From positions 420,501-484,500 of the forward strand of contig OX442318.1 of NCBI GenBank assembly GCA_949358305.1: 64,000 nucleotides of DNA. The letters run 5' to 3'. The notes beneath the pieces were generated by a model, which searched no databases, was not told where the DNA came from, and saw nothing but the letters and a program-made list of their open reading frames with translations. The number at the start of each line of letters is the position of its first letter. Position 1 is the stretch's first letter. This document shows, in pieces, positions 14,957 through 28,534 of this stretch. A program made the position numbers and the translations under genes. Source of the stretch: Strigamia acuminata (Eukaryota; Arthropoda; Chilopoda; Geophilomorpha; Linotaeniidae).

Positions 14957-15443
14957 AGATTGCGCGAACGTAATTTAGTTGGTGAGGGAATAAATAAGAT
15001 AAAATTTAACAAAAAAATTTCTCAAGTTTAGATTGTGAATTCGAGAGTTAACGGTCGTTTTGAGGAGAATTTATTATTTAACTTTATAATTTTTTTCTTC
15101 CTTTTTTTACTTGAAAACAAATCCTACCTTTGTACTTTTCGTTTCCGTTTCGGTTTTTGTAGATGCCTTTTGATGTTATAATGTCTGGATGGTATAATTA
15201 AAAAATAAACTCACGAGGAAAGATTTTTTCGTCATCTTTTAACGTTGCAACCGTTTCTTTGCACTGTATGTTGTATCTGAAATAATAAATTACTACTAAA
15301 TAAATAAATAAAATGCCAAAATCGGCGTGTCGGCTTATTTCTCGCAAGATGGCGGCCGCGCCTAGTGTCAAATCGCGAAAGTAAAGTAAGGAAAATGGTT
15401 TTATTTCCGCAAAAAGACATAAAATAATTACAGAAAAAGATCA
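14957..15443. other. Convergent 3' gap between VCP and NSFL1C
   Basis: VCP poly(A) signal AATAAA at 15204-15209; minus-strand AATAAA for NSFL1C at about 15400-15405. Between them, near 15343-15362, lies CGCAAGATGGCGGCCGCGCC, a YY1-type promoter motif with no start of an annotated gene nearby. Confidence 0.6.
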
Positions 15444-17389
15444 TTATTTAAGACGTTGAACTATAACTGCATTTAACAAATCCTCATCTTTGAGTGTCGC
15501 TTCACGGTTTTCTAATTCGCGGTTGGGGAAAGTTGTCATCAGAACGAACACCGATGACGCGTACTCGGGTCGAGTGCTAACAAAATTAATTAATTAATTA
15601 ATCTCAACGTGGAATGTATCTCTCACCTTGTAATATATGCGTATAAGTCGCCCACTGTATGAGTGTGATTTAAACCGGCGGTTATTCTGAAATAGAAATT
15701 AAAATAAACACAAAATCGCATAATTTTTCACAATTTTTCACAAATTTTAACTAATTTTTATCGATTTTTCCTAAATGTTTTGACAATACACAAACCTGGA
15801 GCCATCAGCTAAACGAATTTGAACATTGGTCGTTGGTTGATCGGAATCCACCTTGACGTCGGATTGGATCAAATCGGGTTTGGTCGGCAAATCACACACG
15901 GGTAAATCAAACACCGGTGTCGGCGCGGGACTTCCCAGTTTATGACCCGCGCCCGAAAACGCCTTCACGTTCGTTTTGGCCTGAACAAACGCTTCGGATC
16001 GATGATCTTCCATGCTCAACGTCACCTCGGCTCCGCGCACCAACCGAATCAGTTCGGCCGGGATTTCCCTAATTTAAATTGAACAAACAAAAATTATTAT
16101 TAATCGATTCATTTTAATTTTTAATTTTTCTGTTTACCCATTACGAATGGAATTTAAAAACGTCTGATTGGCCGGATCTTGGTAGTCCCTAAGTGAACCG
16201 TCGTCCAAACTGAATCCGTCTTTCCACAGCTTCAGGACGACATCTTTGGGTTGAGGGGTCGCCACTCTGTTTTCATTGCTGCTGCTGGCTGCTACTATCG
16301 ATTATCAACACTAAGTCAACAAATTGTGATCCAGAAACAAATCAATTTTCCAACTATATCGAAGGAAAAATTCAATTCTTCAACATTTTTCAAAGAGAAA
16401 AATTCAATTTTTCTACTTTTTTGAAGGAAAAAATTGAATTTTGATATGAGAAGGAAAAAATTGAGTTATTTCTAGTTATTTGAAGGCGAAACGAACCTGC
16501 AGAATCGGTTTCCGAAGCCCCTAATCTGTAGCCCGCACCTTTAAACGGACCAAACTTAGTCCTCGGTGCTTCTTGACCACTATCCACGACTTCTGCTCCA
16601 TGGCTGCAAAACATTTCATTACAATCAAACCACTATCGATCCAATTTATAATTATTCTCACTCCAGAGCTGATTTAAACATCTCCGAAACGATATCCTTC
16701 TTCTTTTTCCCGGGTCCAATCACCTGCTGACCACTAAATAAATCATATATAACGAAACATTAAAGCAAAATATGTGAAAACTAGAGAAAAATGCATTCTT
16801 TGACAAAAAAAATCCATTTTTTGATAAAATAATTGTATTTTTATCATTTTGAGACGCATTTATAGACCAGAAAATCCATTTTTAGACCGAAAATCTTCAA
16901 TGTTCGCCCAAAAAAATGAACTTTTTAAATAAAAAATTTATTTGAAACACCTTCTCTCTGATCCTCCAGCATAAAATGCCTGTCCTTCTTCTTCATCCGA
17001 ACTGCTTTCTACTTTTTTCAAGCTGTCAATCGTCGCGAATTTGGATGGGGGTGCAACTCGCTGGGCATTTTTGCTCGCTGCCGATTCAGGATTGGTTCCT
17101 ACAGATCCCGGAGCGACAGACGGTACTGAAGTGCTCGATTTCCAACTGTCCGATTCGATCATTTCGCTGTCATCTTCGTAAAAACTCGCTAACGCGACCT
17201 GTGAAGATGACGAGCAAATTTGAGTGTTTGTAAAAAATTAAATGTTTTCTCGTTATTTTTGGCGAATATTTATATTACTTGTAGATCCCAGGCTGCAGAT
17301 TCCAAATAGAATTTTGCTCGGTCGCCTTGCACGCCAGTCACGCTGGAAAATTGGCTCAACAGATCAGAAAATGCAGAATCATCCGACAT
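15444..17389 (-). CDS. NSFL1C: p97 cofactor p47 (NSFL1C): UBA-SEP-UBX protein
   Basis: Eight minus-strand exons: 17389-17279, 17198-16951, 16733-16662, 16603-16497, 16288-16138, 16068-15796, 15686-15627, 15576-15444. They give 384 residues (human 370). An N-terminal UBA-like segment (residues 1-45, with [20 protein letters not shown]) is followed by an acidic linker with [13 protein letters not shown]. Then come the SEP domain ([20 protein letters not shown]), two SHP motifs of the type that binds p97 (FKGAGYRLG and FSGAGHKLG), and a C-terminal UBX domain starting [13 protein letters not shown]. The protein recruits p97 to Golgi and ER membrane fusion and to ubiquitin chains. Two donors are non-consensus (GTTCGT, GTTTGT) but all phases agree. 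Confidence 0.95.
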
Positions 17390-18795
17390 TTTGAAAAACC
17401 TTAGGAAACAAGAAAACCCGAACTGACATCTGCAACCGAAATTCAATTCCGTTTTTGATTATTATTTTTTCCACATTTTTATGTCAACGTTGTTCATTCC
17501 CAATTAGAAAAAAAAAATTAATTTTCGTTATAAAATTTCAAATTAAACTGCCAGTTTTTTTAGTAAAATTTTTTAATTGAACGAGTGCGACATCTACAGG
17601 ATTTTGTTGACACTATTACTGACGATTAATTCCCATAGCGTCAGAAAAGCAAACTAATAAAATGAACAACTGGCGCCATCTACGGGATTTTATAGAAAAT
17701 AAAACCGACACCGTTTCATTTCAATCACTTTTATTTAAAATTTGGCACAAACAATCCTTCTTAAGTGTTCAAATCACTGTTGACATAACAATTTCATTTT
17801 CTACAATTTCAACTCATAATTTCTAACATCCTTTCTAAAAAATAAATAAATAAATAAATAAATAAATAAACTGAATTTCTCAAAATTCCAACAAAACATA
17901 TTCCTTTCTTTCTTTCTTCTCTTTGAATCTGTACACATTTACACATTAGAAATGTCACTAAAGAATTGCACAAATTAATTCCAGCAAGTCAAACAGGAAT
18001 AATTTTAGTGCCACTTATAGAAAAAGGACAAATCACAGAAGAGTATTCCAAAACAAAAAAAATTCAAATTCAATTTTCAAAATTTAAAAAAAAAATGGAA
18101 GAAAAATGGAAGAAAAATGGAAGAAAAATCATACCTGTGTGTATGTTGGATCAAACTTCCTCATGTAACTGCCAATTTTACTGAGAAAAAATATGGTGTA
18201 ATGAGTTTTTATTCAAAAAACAAAAATCCAAAAAAAATCCAAAAAAAAAATCCAAAAAATATGAATAAATGTGAGTTGTGAAGAGTTGTTTATTGTCTTT
18301 TATTATGTTTTTAGTGATTTTAGTGTTTACAGAGCCGGAACCACCCCGAAACTAGAAAATTTTGAATTTTAGTGCCACGAAATGGCGTTGTTTACTTGTC
18401 TACGTCTGTCCTGCTTGAATTACCAGAATACAAGAAAGAAACAAAAAACTAGCAACAGTGGCAAATCAAAGCGCAACCTCATTTAAATAAAATATGTGAG
18501 TGGCGGTCGGTCGCCTCATGGCCAGGGGAGGACCATGGGGCGTTTGGACACGATTCACGATTAGGTACAACACAGAGAACACACAGTTTGGATTGAATAT
18601 CTTTATTGTGGTTGTCTAGGGGTTGTGCGTTCACCGTGTTATCGCCTAGGTCGCTGGGTTGCCTTGCAGCAAATAGAATAAAATAAAAATGTATATTTTT
18701 CGGCAGTGATCCGCCACCGCCACTGACTAGGGGATTTAATTTGCACCTACGAAACGTAAAAAGGGTTAGATGACCAATCACCAATAAGACCATAC
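17390..18795. other. Region upstream of NSFL1C and downstream of the last firm RIC3 exon
   Basis: The NSFL1C promoter and the 3' end of RIC3 lie here. A microsatellite (AAATA)n sits near 17838-17870. Two possible minus-strand RIC3 3' exons were seen. One begins at about 18747 after CGTTTCGTAG and would read VQIKSPSQWRWR to a stop near 18646. The other, near 18180-18131, reads KIGSYMRKFDPTYTQV and a stop, but its phase does not fit the preceding exon. Which one forms the RIC3 C-terminus is unresolved. Confidence 0.4.
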
Positions 18796-21700
18796 CTGGA
18801 CATTTCTAAATCGATCTTTAGGAACAGGTGGGGTTGGATTTTCCTCACTCTCATCACTAGTTTCGGTTTCGGTTTCGCTTTCTTCTTCCTCTTCTTCTTC
18901 GTCGTCGTTGCTTTCATTATTTAAGTTAAGTTTGCGTTCTGTAACGGTCGTTGTTTCCACGACAACCTCCTCGAGAGTGGTAATTTGTTCGATCGTGGTT
19001 TCCTCGGATGCAGCGGCGGGTGTGGTCAACTGTTCAGTGTCCAACAGGTCAATCTTTTGATTGATCTGGTCTATCTGGTCTTCAATTCCCTCGCCCTGTA
19101 AATTCTCAACACAATCAAGTGCTTCGTGTAACGAGGGGGTCGTTTTTAATAGAAAACAAATAAACAATCAACAAATCAACTCTTCACAACAGTGATTGAT
19201 TTTTACCGTATTTATTACAATTCTAGCCCGAAATCAACTCCCAAACTCTATTTTAAACTCCATTTTAAACTCCATTATAAATGCCATTTTAAATGCCATT
19301 CACAGCCATGTTTTCTCTTTACATTAGAACATTAATTCATTAATCCCATTAGTTTTTCATTTTCTTTTCTTATTTACACGCATTATTTTTCATCCATTGA
19401 TTTTTTTCGCAAAACTCGATTATGAAATCGATTATTTTCATTTATTTTTCATTTAACTCCATTATGTTTGATTTCAATCGATTATTTTTTTGTTTAAATC
19501 GATTATGTTTCATTTAAAACGATTGTGTTTTGTTTAAACCGACTATTTTTCATTTAAATCCATTATTTTCCATTTAAACCAATATTTTTCACTAAAATCG
19601 ATTATTTTTCACTAAAATCAATTATTTTATTATTAAAATCGATTATTTTTCATGCATTACCAATTAAACTATAGAAAAATGAGTCCAAGCTAGATATGGA
19701 ATAAATAAAGCATTACAAAATCCTAAACACACACTAAATAAATAAAAACAAAATTAAAAAAAAACAAAAATAAAAAACAAAAATAAAAAATAAAAATAAA
19801 AATGAAAATAAAAATAAAAATAAAAATAAAGAGAAAACACTCAATAAATTGCTCACACTCTTTTCATGGGTCGGGGATCGAAACTTACACTGGTCGATTC
19901 CACATGATTCGCTTCCATGTCGATTAAACTGATGGTCATTTTACCAGCAATCACCACTCCTCCTCCATCGCCCTCTCCTCCCTCACCATCATCTTCGCTA
20001 ATCGTCTCTGACTGAGATTCGGACACGATCAGTTGCGATTCGGATGGAATATTCGTTTCCAGCAAAATGTTGGGAACATTTTCCGGAAGCACAAATTCAG
20101 CCAAACGCGTTTCGAAACTTATTTCCGGTGTGGGTGTGGCCAAACTCGATTCTCTGTCCCCCTCGTGAGGACCGGGCGAGAGACTCGGAGTCCTCGGCGT
20201 TGGTGGCGGACTCGCTCCCCGCGCCCACGGGTTCGGGCTCGGCGCTCGTGCAAACGGACTCGGACTGGCAGCGCGCCCTGGTGTCGGTGAGCGCGGCGCG
20301 TCGAAAACCGCCGTCGTCTCCACTCCTAGAACGGCAAATTTGGCATCTTCGTGGATCGTCGGCAGTAAATCCGAATCTTCTAGCGACATTTGAGCTTGCA
20401 AGGAATCTCTGAGTATTTCCGCCGGCGCTATGGATGCGATGGATGCGATGGATTCTTGTTTCGTTTCCTCTTCATCTTCATCCGTCGTCGTGGAAATTGT
20501 GGGAATTATGGGAGTTCGTTGGTTTACATCGTTGGCAACGATCGCTTCAACGTCAACTTCGGCTTCGTTCTCGTCTTTCTTGATTTGTTCCCTGAATTCA
20601 TCCATTTCTGCAACTATTCCTTGAATCGCAGTGAACACTACATTCAACAAAAAGTGTATCAATATCACAGAGTACTAAATGCAATTGTCAATTGACGGGA
20701 GAAATTGTTTTGAGACGTTTGGGTTTAGGAACGTGCACATAACACACGGAGCTGAAAAAAGATAGCGCAAAGATCCATTTCTCTTTTTCCTCAAAGCAGA
20801 GATCTGCATTGGCGTAAAATCCTTACCCGATACCCATCCGTTACCCGTCTCCAAAAAAAATTCTCTACCCTACCCTACCCGTACCCGTTCCCGTTCCTGA
20901 ACGCGATCACGTGTGCCAGAGATGTGCATTGGCGTAAAAACCGTGCGGGTACGGTTACGGGTACGGGTACCCAATGCAGATCTCTGGTCTAGATCGGGTC
21001 GGATCACTTCCTCGAATCCTGTTTCATCAAATTTGGAATTTTCTGAATTTGTGAAAATCGGGAGTCATTTCATCGGATCCGAAGGTACGTGTGGTACGTT
21101 TCATCTAATTTTTTGGCTGTCGTTGGGGATGTTATTCTCGTCGCTATGTGGTTAGGTTAGGTTAGGTCAGGTTAGGTCAGGTCAGGTTAGGTTTTTGGTT
21201 TTTCTGTTGGAATATTTTCTGGATTTTAATGTACTACTTCATCGAATTTATTGTTTCATAAAAAAAAAATGCAATTTGATGAAACGGGATTTGAGGAAAT
21301 CACCCGACTTCAGGTACAGACACATTTAACAAGTAAGATGGATGAGGTTAGGTATGGAAACTAATAAACAATATCGGTACTTTTCAGCAATCTTTCAGCT
21401 GGACGAAAGCGCAAACACTTACTTAGTTTTCTGTCATCATCTTCAATTATATTGTATTTTAATTTCTCTTCCCTGTCCTTCCTTTTCTGGAAATCAAGAT
21501 ACGAGAGTATTTCAGCAGATCCAGTATAATCTTGGCCAAGAACGTATTTTCTGTAATCTGGATCCGCATGAAAAGCTGAAATTGTATTCTGGGAATCTTC
21601 ACCCCTTGTCCTAAACATAACCTGAAAGAAATATTTGTAAACAAATGAATAGCCATTCAAAACATGCAGCAAGAAAAACAGTTATTTGTGTTAAATGGAT

Positions 21701-24700
21701 CCCAATCCCTCCCACACACAAAAAGAAAGACAATTAGCAATGGTTACTGCAAACGAAACAAAAGAAAAAACTTACCAGCGCAGTATTTCGAACATTTTTC
21801 CAACACTGAAAATAAAATTTCCCAATTTTTCCACCATTTTAAACCTTCAATTTAACCTTAATCCAACTATATTTCATTTTTTTGCTAAACATTCAAGTTT
21901 TCTTTACCTTCATCACAGTATAGATGAAGAAGACCACAATTCCAATAGTATACATGGGCATAATAAATCCTACAGAACCAGTTGTAGTTCCTTTAACCGC
22001 TACCGCCGGAGTCGGTCTCGGATAAGCGGCGGGTCCGGTCGCGAGTCTTGGCGGCATCACCGATTGCACCTACAAATTAATCACTATTATTATTTACTGA
22101 CGCCAGGAAATGGCAAGTAGCTAATATAGTGATGGAAATAGAGATCAGATATGCCACCTGGTGTAAACACGAAAAGAAAATATTGATCGCCACGCCTCAA
22201 GAACATCGATGTTACATCTTTACAATATGTAATTTTGATAGCACCAACATCATTAGGCTGTTTGGGTTGTTGAGGCAGGGAAAAATCATTCCAAGAGTAG
22301 AAGAAATGATCAAGAAACGAGCAATAGTTCAGGAAGCAGACATACTGCAGCATGTAGTCTCTGCAGAAGCACGAGGATAGAGATCAGAAACAGGAATAAG
22401 ATTTTGAAATTGTTGAAGAGGATATTGAGGATTAACGAGACAACAGAGATGACCAAGTGGAAGATGCTAATCAAAGTCTAGTTTAATGGAACCTTCTACC
22501 AGTAGGATTTATTTACAAATGGGTGGATTTACATTCGTAGTAAATAAATAAGTGATGCGTTTTGAAACTCAACAAAGTTTACTGCATTCAACTACATAAA
22601 TTGAGACAAAATAAAACTTTGTATATGCGGTGTTCTAGCTAAACGAATCTTGTTGATGTTCCAAAAGCGAGTCTAATCTGGACAAGTTGCCTGGCTCCCC
22701 TCCAGTGTCAGACGGGAGAGGCAATTTGGGATATTTTCGTTTGGTAAAGAATTCTGAAACACACCTTCAAATGAATGCCACGGTTCACACACACATTCCT
22801 CATCTTTTCATTTTAAATTTTAACTTTCATCACTCACAAGTCAGCTTAAAAGCTCTTTTACGCTCTTCCTACTTAGCCTTTGACCTCCTCGAGACAGGAC
22901 CCTCCTAACATCTTTAAGTGCCCTGGGCTAAAAATATGCTAAAAAAGGTGCCTCTTGCCCCTTGTCATTCTCTATCTCCCTTTTAGCCCAATGGTTAAGG
23001 TGGCCCTGCCTCGAGACATCTCTGCGAGATTGACATTATTTTTAGCGGTATCACATAGCCAACATCGATAGGCAGAGTAGAACAGTGCCGCAGCCAGATA
23101 TATTTTTTTGGGGAATGTATATTTGTAAAAGTGTAAAAGAGGTAGAAACAGGGTATTCCCCTCCCTAGCATTATCCAAAATCACCATGGTGCCTTTCAAG
23201 GAGGGTGACATGTACCATTACAATCTCCTGGCTTGCCACTGGACTGGCCCGGTGGCTCGTGGCGGGCCCACCATAGCCTGTCCCTGTGGCCAGGGCTGTC
23301 TTTACACTTTTCAGTGCCCTGGGCTAATAAAACTCAGGCGCCCCTTGCCCAGCACTTTTCTGTGCCCGGCGCCCTTCTGTGCCCATCGAGCCCTTGTGCC
23401 CGGCGCCCCTGGGCTGCAGCCCAGTTAGCCCAATGGTAAAGGTGGGCCTGCCTGTGGCCCAACCCATCCAGATTTCCTGGTACTAAATTTGTATCCAGTC
23501 CAGCCCTGCACTGCATTACAATGCACACAATTGGTAAACCAATGTAAGAAACGCAAGGACTAGGCATTAAAAGAGCTTTTATGGTCTAAGCATACTTTTG
23601 ATTTGTGACTATGAGACTCGCGGATCCTTGTTGCAATGGGAACTCCTCTTTCTCTCATGGCTGGATGGACAGGAGCATTTCGAACTTGTTCTGCAATTCA
23701 AACAAAAAAATACCAATAAGTAGACTAATAAACGTTGCTTTACTCCAAAGTTCAACAACAGAAAATTTTCTGCTTCGTGTTCCAATAAAAAAAATACTTT
23801 GAACAATTGTGAAGATAATAGAATTGGTCTTACTCTTGATGACTCTTCGGTTTCTCATTTTTTGAGCGAGAAGAGTAAATTTCTCATGCTTTTCGTAATG
23901 TCTTCGCAGGCAGTAGCTGACGTTGAGACTGCGAATTTCCTCAATAGCTTCTTTGTATGCGACACTTTTAGGATCTTGGTTGAGCACGGTGCCCACATCG
24001 ACTTGACATATCTCGAGGATCTTTTCGCGACACATTTGTGTCACTCCGGGTTTCTTCTCCTGCACTTCGCTCTTTGTCTTCTTTCCTTCACCTTCCTCTC
24101 GTTGGACGAGTATCTCGCATAGTCGTGCGAAGAAATTGTTGTCGATGTCATAGTCATACACAACATCACAACATCCTGCACATTGATTTTGAAAAGAAAA
24201 TAAACATTATAAGTCTTCCCTTCAATGTCAATTTGCCAACACCAGTGGTAAGTGCATCATTAGTGCTCTTTAGTACTTCCAATATCAGTGCCAACTGCCA
24301 ACCCAAACATTTTTTGTACCAATCACTTCTTCTAAACTTCCAGAACCGCTACAGCAGGCTCAGTAGACGCCTAGGGTTGCCACTGTCCCAATCCAATAGT
24401 TTTGTTAGTGCTTCATTAGTGCTCTTTAGTGCTTCTGGTAGTTTCATTAGTGCACTTTAGTGCTTCTTGTAGTTTCATTAGTGCTCTTTAGTGCTTCTGG
24501 TAGTTTCATTAGTGCTCTTTAGTGCTTCTGGTAGTTTCATTAGTGCTCTTTAGTACTTCTGGTAGTTTCATTAGTGCTCTTTAGTGCTTCTGGTAGTTTC
24601 ATTAGTGCTCTTTAGTGCTTCTGGTAGGTTCATTAGTACTCTTTAGTGCTTCTGGTAGGTTCATTAGTACTCTTTAGTGCTTCTGGTAGTGTCATTAGTA

Positions 24701-25954
24701 CTCTTTAGTGCTTCTGGTAGTGTCATTAGTACTCTTTAGTGCTTCTGGTAGGTTCATTAGTACTCTTTAGTGCTTCTGGTAGGTTCATTAGTACTCTTTA
24801 GTGCTTCTGGTAGGTTCATTAGTACTCTTTAGTGCTTCTGGTAGTGTCATTAGTACTCTTTAGTGCTTCTGGTAGTGTCATTAGTACTCTTTAGTGATCC
24901 TTAGTACTTCTGGTAGTGTCATTAGTACTCTTTAGTGCTTCTGGTAGGTTCATTAGTACTCTTTAGTGCTTCTGGTAGGTTCATTAGTACTCTTTAGTGC
25001 TTCTGGTAGTGTCATTAGTACTCTTTAGTGCTTCTGGTAGTGTCATTAGTACTTCTTAGTGCTCTTTAGTGCTTCTGATAGTTTCATTAGTACTCTTTAG
25101 TGATCCTTAGTACTTCTGGTAGTGTCATTAGTACTCTTTAGTGCTTTTGGTAGTTTCATTAGTACTCTTTAGTGCTCTTTAGTGCTTTTGGTAGTTTCAT
25201 TAGTACTCTTTAGTGCTCTTTAGTACTTCTGGTAGCAATGACAACCAGTGACAGTTTTAGCATCTGCAAGTTCCTAGGCAACTGTGAGGTGCAAGAAAGT
25301 TTGGGGTCTTTGGGGTCCCGGGGTCCTCGAGGCCCTTCAAAAGCAAAAGCCTAGCTCACCTTAAACTGGCACTGTTGTTTTTTTTGGGACAGATCACTAC
25401 TTCACAGTTCCAGGGTTGCCACTTTCCAAAAGTTTTGTTAGTGTTTCGTAAGTGCTCTTTAATGCTTTTAACAGTTTCATTAGTGCGCAAACAAAATTGT
25501 TACGCTTGTCCAAATATAAATCTTGCAACGTGGATCTTTAAGCTTACAATATTTTTTGGCCTAAATCAAGTTTTTTTCCAATGTATTTATATAATTTTCT
25601 TGAGAGTTTTCTTTAAACTTTAATTTTAACTCCACATGTTGCCACCAGAAATAGATTCAAGGTTGTTGGAAACCGAGACTTTATATAAATATTATGTTTT
25701 CAGCATTTAATTGTTCTTTATTTTAAATTTAACGGCGGTTGAAAACGGGAAATGTGAAATGTTAGTACAAATGAAGAAAACTCACCAGATGAAGGTCGAT
25801 TTTGAGCGTATAAATCGTTTTGCGGCGAGGCCGGGATCGGAACTGAATTGTGCGCAGTCGGGTGAAATATGCGCGGCCACAGTAAAGCGACACATCCTAA
25901 GACTATTGCTAAAACAAACACAGTTTTTCCCGTGGAGAATTCAGTCGTAGCCAT
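18796..25954 (-). CDS. RIC3: RIC3 acetylcholine receptor chaperone (C-terminus unresolved)
   Basis: Minus-strand exons with matching phases: 25954-25786, 24175-23834, 23690-23596, 22069-21908, 21621-21423, 20637-19889, 19095-18796, about 672 codons plus an unresolved end. The N-terminus MATTEFSTGKTVFVLAIVLG is a membrane anchor. The third exon has the VHPAMRERG block, and the fourth has the second membrane helix IMPMYTIGIVVFFIYTVMK, both as I recall from insect RIC3. The next exons give a coiled-coil-like segment (IVAEMDEFREQIKK) and a long acidic Ser/Pro/Thr-rich tail. RIC3 is an ER chaperone for nicotinic receptor folding and assembly. The second exon (342 nt, phase 1-1) could be skipped without frameshift. 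Intron 1 holds a 31-bp minisatellite. Start codon context AAAATGGCTACG is YY1-like. Confidence 0.82.
19400..19665. repeat. Degenerate AT-rich tandem repeat in RIC3 intron
   Basis: Repeated units of about 20-22 bp resembling AATCGATTATTTTTCATTTA, in the intron between the long acidic exon and the exon at 19095. Flanked at 19740-19840 by (AAATAA)n-like sequence. No coding content. Confidence 0.65.
20806..20987. repeat. Short inverted-repeat element with GGGTAC-rich core
   Basis: At 20916-20987 a 72-bp unit begins CCAGAGATGTGCATTGG and ends CCAATGCAGATCTCTGG, with GGTACGGGTACGGG in between. A second, partial copy of the left end (GCAGAGATCTGCATTGGCG) starts at 20806 and is followed by TACCC repeats. 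This looks like two overlapping small foldback elements. They lie in the RIC3 intron between 20637 and 21423. A TTAGG-like patch (TTAGGTTAGGTTAGGTCAGG) follows at about 21152-21190. Confidence 0.6.
22860..23510. repeat. Dispersed repeat, two copies (third, inverted, at 39475)
   Basis: Two related blocks, about 22910-23020 and 23285-23510, share GTGCCCTGGGCTAA near the start and TTAGCCCAATGG followed by AAGGTGG later. The second is rich in GCCC. A clear inverted copy lies at 39475-39615 inside TXNDC12. TAGCCCAATGG resembles a tRNA-type A box, but no B box was seen. A plus-strand reading frame at 22129-22380 upstream is unassigned. Confidence 0.6.
24408..25240. repeat. 31-bp minisatellite
   Basis: About 25 tandem copies of a 31-bp unit, TTCATTAGTACTCTTTAGTG followed by CTTCTGGTAGG. 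Interspersed variants have GTGCTC for GTACTC, and a few copies are shortened or extended (TAGTGATCCTTAGTAC). A diverged first copy lies near 24250. It sits in RIC3 intron 1. Confidence 0.95.
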
Positions 25955-26224
25955 TTTCGTTCATCTTGGGTAAGGAAGGATGAAGAGGATGAATTCCCGG
26001 ATACACCGAGCCAGCATCTTACGGAGATCCTCTCGTCCCTTCTCGAACGTTGCGAGGAACAACGAGACTTTCCATATTTTTACAACCGCACAAACATTTA
26101 TGAAAATCATTTATTTTTTCATTATAATCCAATCCGTTAATTTTGATATTAGAATTATATTAATCGATTCGAAGTTTATTCTTTAAAACTGTATTTACTG
26201 CGCGACTATAATGTTTGATTCAAA
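25955..26224. promoter_or_regulatory. Divergent promoter interval, RIC3 / CNOT11
   Basis: Only 270 bp separate the RIC3 start (25954, minus) and the CNOT11 start (26225, plus). Both start codons are embedded in YY1-like ATGGC contexts (AAAATGGCTACG on minus, AAAATGGCGCTC on plus). Confidence 0.5.
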
Positions 26225-28399
<2,175 letters not shown>

Positions 28400-28534
28400 T
28401 GCAAAATAACTTGTATTTTTTTTCTCTTAATTAATCATGTGAATAAATTTATCAAATAAAGTTGAAAAAATCTTTTATTAATCACCACGGTAGAAAAAAC
28501 AACAACAAACAAACAAAAAACATCACATTTCATT

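Noticed and set aside
22129-22380. Plus-strand 83-codon frame (MMEIEIRYATWCKHEKK)
   Set aside because: No family match and no splice partners found; it lies inside a RIC3 intron next to repeats, and is too weak to call a gene.
22978-23450. tRNA-like A box TAGCCCAATGG
   Set aside because: No B box or cloverleaf could be folded by eye; treated as part of a dispersed repeat.
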